Assembly: GCA_017545365.1 (NCBI GenBank)
Contig: JAFWOP010000085.1
Location: 1-5,769, forward strand
Direction: 5' to 3'
DNA length: 5,769 nucleotides
DNA from: Bacteroidales bacterium
Lineage (GTDB): Bacteria; Bacteroidota; Bacteroidia; Bacteroidales; P3
Shown: positions 1-5,769 of the stretch, piece after piece
Position numbering within the stretch: the first letter of the stretch is position 1
Layout: each line of letters begins with the position of its first letter
Notes under the pieces: model-generated
Told to the model about the DNA's origin: nothing
Database searches by the model: none
The model's input: the letters and a program-made list of their open reading frames with translations, nothing else
Position numbers and translations under genes: made by a program

Positions 1-200
1 AGTACTGCGAAACGCTCTACACCATCGATGCAGCCATACTTCCTACGGACAAAGCGTGGCCCGAACACTTCTGGCCCCACTTCCTTGTGGTCTCCGCCGC
101 CGTGTACATTATTATATTATGTACCGTCCTCATCGGAACGGCCATCCCCGCCCTAAAGATTATCGGGGCGAAGATTAACAATGCACTAAGAGACGAATAA
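1..200 (+). CDS. FtsX-like ABC transporter permease, type B (B0), 3' end only
   Basis: The 5' part lies outside the window; the readable frame begins at base 3 and gives 65 residues before a TAA stop at 198-200. The end is plainly homologous to the C-termini of the two complete B permeases downstream: the run HFLVVSAAVYIIILC (residues about 26-40 of the fragment) matches HFLVVSVIVYLIILC in both, followed by an AIPA motif and a final NALRDE. This is the last membrane helix (about residues 27-48) plus a short cytoplasmic tail. The tail differs from the other two (LKIIGAKIN in place of WRICRSEIT or WCICRSEIT), so it is a third distinct paralogue. Its stop lies 4 nt before the A1 start, so it belongs to the same transcription unit. 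The family assignment follows from the paralogues; the fragment alone would be too short. Confidence 0.9.
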   Translation, partial: YCETLYTIDAAILPTDKAWPEHFWPHFLVVSAAVYIIILCTVLIGTAIPALKIIGAKINNALRDE

Positions 201-204
201 TGAT

Positions 205-1491
205 ATGAGATATTTCAGACAGGCCCTCGCCCTGATACGCGAGGAGAAGCTCTACTCAGCAATGTATATCGCTGGTACGGCATTAGCCGTGGCCTTCGTG
301 ATGCTCATAGCCGAAGTGTATTACGTGAAGGTGGCCGACATTGCGCCGGAGGTGCGACGCAGCACGACGTACTACTTGGACGCCATGAGGATGCTGAACG
401 AGAAAAGCGAATTGGAAGCCGTCCGCCATGAGACGTACCGCGACCTGTTCCAGAAGATGCAGACGCCGGAGTGCATAACGGGCGATATGGATATGTGGAC
501 AAACACCCCGTACTACATCACGCAGGCCGACAGCGTGCACGAGTATTCCGTGAAAGGCAAACTGACGGACGCGGGGTTCTTCCGTCTCTACCAGTTCCAC
601 TTCATCGAAGGTGCGCCCTTCACACAGGACGACTTCGACAATGGACGAAACGTGGTGGTCATCACGGAGGAACTGCGCGACCAGCTCTTCGGCCACGGGC
701 AGAAAGGCGTGAGCCAGACCCTCACCCTCAACCGCCTCGCCTTCCGCATCTGCGGCGTTGTCGAGACGCCCAGCGCCCTGACGGAGAAGTGCGCCGCCGA
801 CATCTGGATTCCCTACACCAACGAGGATTTTCTGAAAAGCGCTGGCGCCTCTTATCTGGAAATGCCCCTGAGTCTCACCTTCAGCGTGCCTGCCGCCAAG
901 CGCCTCGCCTTCCTGCAGGAGATGAAAGCCGTGGAGGCCCGCTACAACGCCATGCACAAAGACGAGCCGGTTGATATGACCGCCCGCCTACAGTCGCACT
1001 ACGAGGAAGTGTGGACGGGCATTGGCTCCGTGTTCAATGCCTGGGGCGGGAACCTCCTTTGGTACGTCACGCCCGCCATCCTGCTGCTCCTCTTAGTGCC
1101 CGCGCTGAACCTCAGCGGCATGGTGGCCAGCCGCATGGAGCGCCGACTGCCGGAGATGGCCGTGCGCAAGGCTTTCGGTGCAAAGCGGCGCACGCTGCTC
1201 GGCGAGGTCGTCATGGAGAATCTGGTGCTGACGCTTATCGGCGGCATCGTCGGCTTGTGCCTTGCGTGGGCGGCCCTCTACGGATGGCGCGACTGGGTGT
1301 TCAACGTCTTCTCCGACAGTTACAAGCTCTACGGCACGGTGCCGCTGCTGAAGGGCGAGATGTTCTTCGGCCCCGCCGTCTTCGCCATCGCCCTCCTCGT
1401 CTGCTGCGTGCTCAACGTCTTAGCGGCAACGCTGCCCGCGTGGCTCAGCCTCCGTAAACCTATTGTGGAATCCATGATGATTAAGAAATGA
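205..1491 (+). CDS. FtsX/MacB-like ABC transporter permease, type A (A1)
   Basis: A 428-residue inner-membrane permease. The visible plan is: a basic and amphipathic N-terminus (MRYFRQALALIREEK), membrane helix 1 at about 19-41, a periplasmic domain at about 42-283, then helices at about 284-305, 339-358 and 389-410. The periplasmic part contains the MacB_PCD-like stretch FFRLYQFHFIEGAPF followed by a VVVITEELRDQLFG segment. The coupling segment PEMAVRKAFGAKRRTLL (residues 316-332) is typical of FtsX-domain permeases and should contact the ATPase. Unlike E. coli MacB, no ATPase domain is fused; the likely ATPase is the gene at 5392. The start at 205 is the only reasonable one, because an in-frame stop lies at 187-189. 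The 3' end overlaps B1 by 4 nt (ATGA), suggesting translational coupling and an A1-B1 heterodimer. The cargo is unknown. Confidence 0.93.
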   Translation: MRYFRQALALIREEKLYSAMYIAGTALAVAFVMLIAEVYYVKVADIAPEVRRSTTYYLDAMRMLNEKSELEAVRHETYRDLFQKMQTPECITGDMDMWTNTPYYITQADSVHEYSVKGKLTDAGFFRLYQFHFIEGAPFTQDDFDNGRNVVVITEELRDQLFGHGQKGVSQTLTLNRLAFRICGVVETPSALTEKCAADIWIPYTNEDFLKSAGASYLEMPLSLTFSVPAAKRLAFLQEMKAVEARYNAMHKDEPVDMTARLQSHYEEVWTGIGSVFNAWGGNLLWYVTPAILLLLLVPALNLSGMVASRMERRLPEMAVRKAFGAKRRTLLGEVVMENLVLTLIGGIVGLCLAWAALYGWRDWVFNVFSDSYKLYGTVPLLKGEMFFGPAVFAIALLVCCVLNVLAATLPAWLSLRKPIVESMMIKK

Positions 1492-2777
1492 AACAGCTGA
1501 AAGACATATTCGGACGCAAGACGTCCATCTGGCTCACGCTCGAACTCGTGCTCGTCACTTTCGCCTGCTGGTGGGCCTTCGACCCCGTGCTCGTCACCGG
1601 CTACATCACCCACCTGCCGTTAGGCTACGACCCCGACCGGCTGGTGCAATTCCAAGTGGTCAGCAACTTCTCCAAGGAGGAGTTGTATAACAATTTCGGC
1701 GACACCCGAAGCGAGGAGGAGAGCCTGCTGAAGAAGGTGCAGGAGATGGACGGCGTGGAGATGGCCTACCGTGCCCATAGCATCCCCATCGGCTTCGGCA
1801 ATGTCGGCTCGTTCCACGGTCTCATCCACAACGGCGACTCCATCCTGACTCATAGCTTCTATTTCATGAATGACGACAAGATGTTCGAGATGCTCGGCAT
1901 CGAGTCGCTGACGCCCGAGGTGCCCACCGCCGAGCTGACCCACGACTGCGAGTGGGAGCGCACCATCATCCTCACCCGCTCCTTGGCTATGGGCCTCTTC
2001 GGCACCATCGACGTGGCAGGGCGCACCGTCAAGGCCAACTTCTACGGTTGGGACGACGACAAGGAGGACTTCGCCTGGCTGACCAAGGACCTGCCCATCC
2101 GCGCCGTGGTCGAGGACGTGCGCTACGACATCTACGACCGCGACTACGCCAACCTCTTTCTGTGCACGAACAGCCCGAGCACCAGCGTGCCCATCATTGT
2201 CCGATTGCGTGAGGGCGTCAACGCCGAGCGGTTCATCGAGGAACACCAGCAGGAGATGCAGCACGACCTCGTGACGGCGCATTGCTACGTCCGCCAGATG
2301 CAGACGGCCCGCCAGATTGAGGAAAAGGAAACAGGACGTTACCCCGTCAGCCGGCAGACGCGCCGCAACCTGCTTATCGCCGCCTTCTTCGCCATCAACC
2401 TCGCCTTCGGTGTATTCGGCACGCTGCTGATGTACACTCGCCAGCGCCGCGAGGAGGCCGGTGTAAGACGTGTTTTCGGCGCAACGAAGTGGAGCGTCTT
2501 CTTAGGATTCATCCGCGAGGCGTGGCTGTTGACTACGATTAGCGTCATCCTTGGCTGCATCATCTATTTCCAGTTTGCCGCCGCTCGTGGACTCTTTAAA
2601 GGTTTTGAGAGCCACAATCCCGCCGTACGCTACTGGTTCGATGACTTCGGCACCCACTTCCTCGTGGTCTCCGTCATCGTCTACCTTATTATATTATGTG
2701 CCGTGCTCGTCGCCACCGCCATCCCCGCGTGGTGCATCTGCCGTAGCGAGATAACCTTAGCATTAAAAGATGAATAA
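1488..2777 (+). CDS. FtsX/MacB-like ABC transporter permease, type B (B1)
   Basis: A 429-residue permease related to A1 only through the general FtsX plan. Helix 1 is at about 14-36, with the type-B signature WAFDPVLV and then THLPLGYDPD at its outer end. A periplasmic domain follows to about residue 293. Helices at about 295-316, 345-363 and 391-411 form the FtsX domain. The coupling segment QRREEAGVRRVFGATK (319-334) differs from the A version, so the two half-transporters present different surfaces to the ATPase. The periplasmic segment includes KMFEMLGIESLTP and an LFGTIDVAGRTV motif, typical of MacB_PCD-like domains. The start at 1488 overlaps the A1 stop (ATGA), and the homologous B2 gene starts in the same way. 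The final residues are LALKDE. It is most likely the partner of A1. Type-B permeases with an ELLLVF-like helix 1 are familiar from Bacteroides transporter clusters (from memory). Confidence 0.92.
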   Translation: MKQLKDIFGRKTSIWLTLELVLVTFACWWAFDPVLVTGYITHLPLGYDPDRLVQFQVVSNFSKEELYNNFGDTRSEEESLLKKVQEMDGVEMAYRAHSIPIGFGNVGSFHGLIHNGDSILTHSFYFMNDDKMFEMLGIESLTPEVPTAELTHDCEWERTIILTRSLAMGLFGTIDVAGRTVKANFYGWDDDKEDFAWLTKDLPIRAVVEDVRYDIYDRDYANLFLCTNSPSTSVPIIVRLREGVNAERFIEEHQQEMQHDLVTAHCYVRQMQTARQIEEKETGRYPVSRQTRRNLLIAAFFAINLAFGVFGTLLMYTRQRREEAGVRRVFGATKWSVFLGFIREAWLLTTISVILGCIIYFQFAAARGLFKGFESHNPAVRYWFDDFGTHFLVVSVIVYLIILCAVLVATAIPAWCICRSEITLALKDE

Positions 2778-2778
2778 T

Positions 2779-4074
2779 ATGAGATATTTCAGACAGGCTC
2801 TCGCCCTGATGCGCGAGGAAAAACTCTACTCAGCAATGTATATCGCTGGCACGGCGCTGGCCGTGGCCTTCGTGATGCTCATTGCCGAAGTGTATTACGT
2901 GAAGGTGGCCGACATTGCGCCCGAGAGCCGCCGCAGCACGACGTATTGGCTGGATTGCTTAGAGTACCAGAACAAGGATTTGCAGTACATGGCCATCATC
3001 ACGCACGACATGTACCGCGACCTGTTCCTGACCATGAAGACGCCTGAGGAGGTGATGGCCATCATGCCCATGGGCAGCAGCCATGGCCCATACATCAAGC
3101 TTGCCGACGGCAAGCACGACCGCGAGGTCAGCCTGAAGAAGACAGAGCCCAGGTTCTTCCGCTTCTTCGACTTCCGCTTCGTGGAGGGTGCGCCCTTCAC
3201 GCAGGACGATTTCGACGCAGGACGGAACGTGGCGGTCATCACCGAAGAGCTACGCGACCTCATCTTCGGCCACGGACAGGAGACGGTGGGCAAGACCGTC
3301 AGCGTCGGCAATGTCGAGTGGCGCGTATGCGGCGTGATCGAGACGCCGAGTGTGCTGATGGAGCAGGCGGCTGCCGATGTCTATGTGATGTACAGTGCCG
3401 GGGGCATTAACCAGTTATATACAACCGACTGGCATGGCTTACCGCTGGCACTCTATTTCAGCGTGCCGTCCTCGCGCCGCACGGCATTCATAGACGAGCT
3501 GAAGGCGGTGGAGGCACGCTATAATGCCGTGCACCGCGACCAACCCGTCGATGTCACGGCCCGAGTGACAGCCTACCACCACCAGGTGCTGGAGTCCTTC
3601 GGCTACATGTTCGGCTCCTACAGCGATAGCAGCTACTGGTGGCTCACGCCCGTGATGCTTCTGCTGCTGTTGCTCATCGTGCCGGCACTGAACCTCAGCG
3701 GTATGGTGGCCAGCCGCATGGAGCGACGGCTGCCTGAGATGGCCATCCGCAAGGCGTTTGGTGCCAAGCGGTGCTGGCTACTCAGTCAGGTGGTGACGGA
3801 GAATATGGTGCTGACGCTCATGGGCGGCTTCGTGGGGCTGTGCTTAGCATGGACGGCGCTCTACGGCTGGCGCGACTGGGTGTTCTACATCCTCTCCGAC
3901 AACCGCAGCCTCTATGCCGCCACACCCATCATCCGCGGCGAGATGCTCTTCGGTCCTGCCATCTTCCTCGTCGCCCTGATGGTGTGCATGGTGCTGAACG
4001 TGCTGGCCGCCACCGTGCCCGCGTGGTGGAGCCTCAAGAAACCGATTGTTGAATCCATGATGCTAAAGAAATGA
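2779..4074 (+). CDS. FtsX/MacB-like ABC transporter permease, type A (A2)
   Basis: A 431-residue paralogue of A1 with the same plan: helix 1 at about 19-41, a periplasmic domain, then helices at about 286-307, 340-361 and 391-413, and coupling segment PEMAIRKAFGAKR (319-331). The first 47 residues differ from A1 at one position only (I11M). The periplasmic domain diverges strongly between about residues 54 and 120 but keeps the VEGAPFTQDDFDAGRN block. An in-frame ATG at 2770 would add MNN and overlap B1 by 8 nt. I prefer 2779 because A1 begins exactly at the matching MRYFRQ and cannot extend upstream. The start is 1 nt after the B1 stop. The 3' end overlaps B2 by ATGA. The helix-2 core carries two extra residues (LLLLLLIVP against LLLLLVP in A1). 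It probably pairs with B2; the cargo is unknown. Confidence 0.92.
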   Translation: MRYFRQALALMREEKLYSAMYIAGTALAVAFVMLIAEVYYVKVADIAPESRRSTTYWLDCLEYQNKDLQYMAIITHDMYRDLFLTMKTPEEVMAIMPMGSSHGPYIKLADGKHDREVSLKKTEPRFFRFFDFRFVEGAPFTQDDFDAGRNVAVITEELRDLIFGHGQETVGKTVSVGNVEWRVCGVIETPSVLMEQAAADVYVMYSAGGINQLYTTDWHGLPLALYFSVPSSRRTAFIDELKAVEARYNAVHRDQPVDVTARVTAYHHQVLESFGYMFGSYSDSSYWWLTPVMLLLLLLIVPALNLSGMVASRMERRLPEMAIRKAFGAKRCWLLSQVVTENMVLTLMGGFVGLCLAWTALYGWRDWVFYILSDNRSLYAATPIIRGEMLFGPAIFLVALMVCMVLNVLAATVPAWWSLKKPIVESMMLKK

Positions 4075-5363
4075 AACAGTTACGTGAACTCTTTGCCCGC
4101 ACCTCATCGCGCTGGCTTGCCATAGAACTCATTCTCGTCACCTGCGCCTGCATGTGGGCCTTCGACCCTGTGCTCGTCAACGCCTACGTCACCCACCAGC
4201 CCATGGGCTACGACCCTGACCAACTGGTGAGCATGGAGGTGGGCAGCACAATGACAACGGCTGTACGATTAAATGCTGACAACTATCAAAACACCATCGA
4301 ACAGGAGCAGCTGCTCGAAAAGATTCGCGCCATGGACGATGTGCAGCAAGCCTATCCTGCCAACGGAGGTACAATAGGTTTTGACACAAGCACCGGCAAC
4401 GGTTTCTTCTACAACGGCGGTGATTCCCTGCTGTCCGACAAGTACTATTTCCTCCCCGAGAGCAAGATGTTCGAGGTGTTCGGCATTCAGTCGCTGACAC
4501 CCGGCGTGCCCACCGAGGAACTGACAAAGGACTGCGAGTGGGATAAGTCCATTATCCTCTCGCGCACCGCAGCCATGACCCTCTTCGGCACCACCGACGT
4601 GGCGGGCCGGACCATCCGCGGCGAGGAAAGTCTCTACAATCAGGACATCGGCGACTTCGAGAGTAAGATTCATGACTTCCGCATCCGCGCCGTGGTGGAG
4701 GATGTGCGCACCAGTGTCTTCGACCGCGACCACGATAACGTCTACATATGTAAATACAGCGGTCTGTGGAACTATTCCATCATCGTACGGCTTCGGCCGG
4801 GCGTGGATGCCCGCCGATTCATGAGCGAGCGGAAGCGCGAGGTGGAGCGCGACCTCGTGACGGAACACCTCTATGTGCGCCACATGGAGAGCGGCAGTGA
4901 GACCCTCGGGCGACAGGTGGAGAGCAACTGGCAGGGCCGTCAGAGTCGACGCAACCTGCTCATCTCTGCCTTCTTCGGGGTGAACCTGGCCTTCGGCGTG
5001 CTGGGCACCCTGCTCATGTACACCCGTCAGCGCCGCGAGGAGGCCGGTGTGCGCCGCGCCTTCGGTGCCACGAAGTGGAGCGTCTTCCGGGGCTTCATCA
5101 GCGAGGCGTGGCTGCTCACCACCATCAGCGTCCTGCTGGGCTGCGCCGTCTATTTCCAGATTGCTGCCTCGAAAGGGCTCTGTGATGATTTCATGGGACA
5201 CAACCTCACCGTCCACTACTGGTTCGATGATTTCGGCACCCACTTCCTTGTGGTGTCCGTCATCGTGTACCTTATTATATTGTGTGCCGTGCTCATCGCC
5301 ACCGCCATCCCTGCGTGGCGCATCTGCCGGAGCGAAATTACCGAAGCACTAAGAGACGAATAA
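4071..5363 (+). CDS. FtsX/MacB-like ABC transporter permease, type B (B2)
   Basis: A 430-residue paralogue of B1. Helix 1 is at about 15-36, ending in the type-B signature WAFDPVLV and then THQPMGYDPD. The periplasmic domain runs to about residue 293, with KMFEVFGIQSLTPGVPTEEL and LFGTTDVAGRTI. Helices at about 296-317, 346-364 and 392-412 close the protein. The coupling segment QRREEAGVRRAFGATK (320-335) is nearly identical to B1. The region just after helix 1 (about residues 53-90) and the stretch around 190-225 differ most from B1, which places the change outside the membrane. The start overlaps the A2 stop as ATGA, exactly as in the first pair. The C-terminus is EALRDE, and its last 18 bases including the stop match those of B0. 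It is the last permease before the ATPase gene and is probably the A2 partner. Confidence 0.92.
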   Translation: MKQLRELFARTSSRWLAIELILVTCACMWAFDPVLVNAYVTHQPMGYDPDQLVSMEVGSTMTTAVRLNADNYQNTIEQEQLLEKIRAMDDVQQAYPANGGTIGFDTSTGNGFFYNGGDSLLSDKYYFLPESKMFEVFGIQSLTPGVPTEELTKDCEWDKSIILSRTAAMTLFGTTDVAGRTIRGEESLYNQDIGDFESKIHDFRIRAVVEDVRTSVFDRDHDNVYICKYSGLWNYSIIVRLRPGVDARRFMSERKREVERDLVTEHLYVRHMESGSETLGRQVESNWQGRQSRRNLLISAFFGVNLAFGVLGTLLMYTRQRREEAGVRRAFGATKWSVFRGFISEAWLLTTISVLLGCAVYFQIAASKGLCDDFMGHNLTVHYWFDDFGTHFLVVSVIVYLIILCAVLIATAIPAWRICRSEITEALRDE

Positions 5364-5391
5364 CATTAATAACAATAAAAACAAAAAAACA
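5364..5391 (+). promoter_or_regulatory. A-rich, G-free translation leader before the ATPase gene
   Basis: This 28-nt gap has 20 A, 4 T, 4 C and no G, inside an otherwise G+C-rich locus. There is no Shine-Dalgarno sequence. Unstructured A-rich leaders of this kind are known to support translation initiation in Bacteroidetes. It is the only true intergenic gap in the window; all other junctions overlap or leave 1-4 nt. I see no convincing -7 (TAnnTTTG) promoter box in it, so a leader role within the transcript is the better reading. Confidence 0.6.
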
Positions 5392-5769
5392 ATGGAAACA
5401 GTAATCAAACTGACAGGGATCAACAAGATCTACCGTACCGACGAAGTGGAGACACAGGCGTTGGAGAATGTGAACCTCGAAGTGCGCAAGGGCGAGTTCC
5501 TCAGCATCATGGGACCGAGCGGCTGCGGCAAGTCGACGCTGCTCAACATCATGGGACTGCTCGACGAGCCAACGAGCGGCGAGATTGAGCTGTGCGGCAC
5601 GCGCATCGACCCGAAGCTCTCGGACAACCGCCTCGCCGAACTGCGCAACAAGACGCTGGGCTTCGTCTTCCAGTCGTTCCACCTCATCCCGACGCTCAAC
5701 GTCCTCGACAACGTGCAGCTGCCGCTCATCTACCGCGGCGTGCGCAGCGGCGAGCGCATCCGGCTGGCC
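5392..5769 (+). CDS. ABC transporter ATP-binding protein, LolD/MacB type (5' part)
   Basis: The first 126 residues of a nucleotide-binding protein, cut by the window end. It shows an aromatic A-loop candidate (Tyr14), a complete Walker A motif GPSGCGKST (residues 41-49), and a Q-loop FVFQSFHLIPTL with Gln94. The phrase MGLLDEPTSGEI after Walker A and the NVQLPLIYRGV stretch are typical of the LolD/MacB/FtsE-like class that serves FtsX-fold permeases. The signature motif, Walker B and H-loop lie beyond the window, so completeness cannot be judged. ATP hydrolysis in the cytoplasm should drive the neighbouring permeases. It is 28 nt downstream of B2 on the same strand, so co-transcription is likely. 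The start at 5392 follows an A-rich leader and fits the usual distance to the A-loop. No membrane segment is seen, so it is a stand-alone ATPase in what is visible. Confidence 0.95.
   Translation, partial: METVIKLTGINKIYRTDEVETQALENVNLEVRKGEFLSIMGPSGCGKSTLLNIMGLLDEPTSGEIELCGTRIDPKLSDNRLAELRNKTLGFVFQSFHLIPTLNVLDNVQLPLIYRGVRSGERIRLA

Larger units (their letters stand above)
205..2777 (+). repeat. Tandem A-B permease unit, copy 1
   Basis: A1 plus B1 form a 2573-nt unit that recurs head to tail as A2 plus B2 (2779-5363, 2585 nt) with the same gene order and the same ATGA overlap. DNA similarity is uneven. Bases 205-347 match 2779-2921 without gaps at 134 of 143 positions (my count), and 1096-1188 match 3679-3771 at 82 of 93. 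Much of the periplasmic coding sequence between them has diverged. The B0 tail before this unit implies at least one more copy upstream. Confidence 0.9.
2779..5363 (+). repeat. Tandem A-B permease unit, copy 2
   Basis: The second unit begins 1 nt after copy 1 ends. In the B genes an identical 23-nt run encoding the coupling segment lies at 2442-2464 and 5028-5050. The region around the stop and the coding sequence for the last membrane helix are also alike. The two units are old enough for many silent changes, so this is an established paralogous array and not a sequencing duplication. Confidence 0.9.

Noticed and set aside
1..204. Pseudogene remnant at the left edge
   Set aside because: The reading frame is intact to a stop homologous to B1 and B2. 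It is short only because the window begins inside the gene.
283..957. Minus-strand open frame (224 codons) opposite A1
   Set aside because: It lies wholly within A1, and its low-complexity His/Val/Glu composition mirrors the A1 codons. A1 itself has full homology to A2 across the region.
471..974. Plus-strand frame of 167 codons inside A1
   Set aside because: It is an Arg/Pro/His-rich out-of-frame translation of G+C-rich sequence, and A2 has no equivalent open frame of that length at this place.
1620..2282. Minus-strand open frame (220 codons) opposite B1
   Set aside because: Same kind of shadow: its composition mirrors the B1 codons, and it has no membrane segments, motifs or independent start context.
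4269..5243. Long minus-strand open frame (324 codons) opposite B2
   Set aside because: It is antisense to a clearly homologous permease. Its translation is rich in His, Ala, Glu and Val in a non-domain pattern typical of the complement of G+C-rich coding DNA, and no family features are visible.
5364..5391. Separate promoter for the ATPase gene
   Set aside because: The gap is A-rich but has no recognisable TAnnTTTG box and no spaced -33 element, and it is only 28 nt long. A leader within one transcript explains it better.
5361..5391. Intrinsic terminator after B2
   Set aside because: The gap contains no G and therefore no stable G-C stem, and the homopolymer runs are A on the coding strand, not T.

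Overview
The window is a dense, one-directional (+ strand) piece of an ABC transporter locus. It reads as a Bacteroidales-type bacterium, possibly Prevotella-like but unusually G+C-rich. This assignment is inference. It rests on two short permease types of a kind I recall from Bacteroides and Prevotella, on start sites without Shine-Dalgarno motifs, and on an A-rich, G-free leader before the ATPase gene. No rRNA, tRNA, IS element, CRISPR array or clear terminator is visible.

Layout: 1-200 is the 3' end of a permease I call type B. It is followed by two complete tandem copies of a two-gene unit, A then B: A1 (205-1491) with B1 (1488-2777), and A2 (2779-4074) with B2 (4071-5363). A 28-nt A-rich gap leads into the 5' end of an ABC ATPase gene (5392 to the window end) of the LolD/MacB type, with Walker A and Q-loop visible. 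Because the window opens inside another B gene, the array holds at least three B genes and probably at least three A-B pairs.

All permeases have the FtsX/MacB plan: one N-terminal membrane helix, a periplasmic domain of about 240-260 residues, then three C-terminal membrane helices with a cytoplasmic coupling segment between the second and third helices of the protein. A and B differ in sequence and probably form heterodimers. In both pairs the A stop and B start overlap as ATGA, which fits coupled, balanced synthesis. The single ATPase gene next to the array could energise several pairs. The cargo cannot be read from the sequence; peptide, lipoprotein or drug export are all open.

The most interesting aspect is the evolution of the array. 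Membrane and coupling regions are nearly identical between copies, even at DNA level, while parts of the periplasmic domains have diverged strongly. This suggests tandem duplication followed by periplasmic specialisation, with possible gene conversion at the ends.
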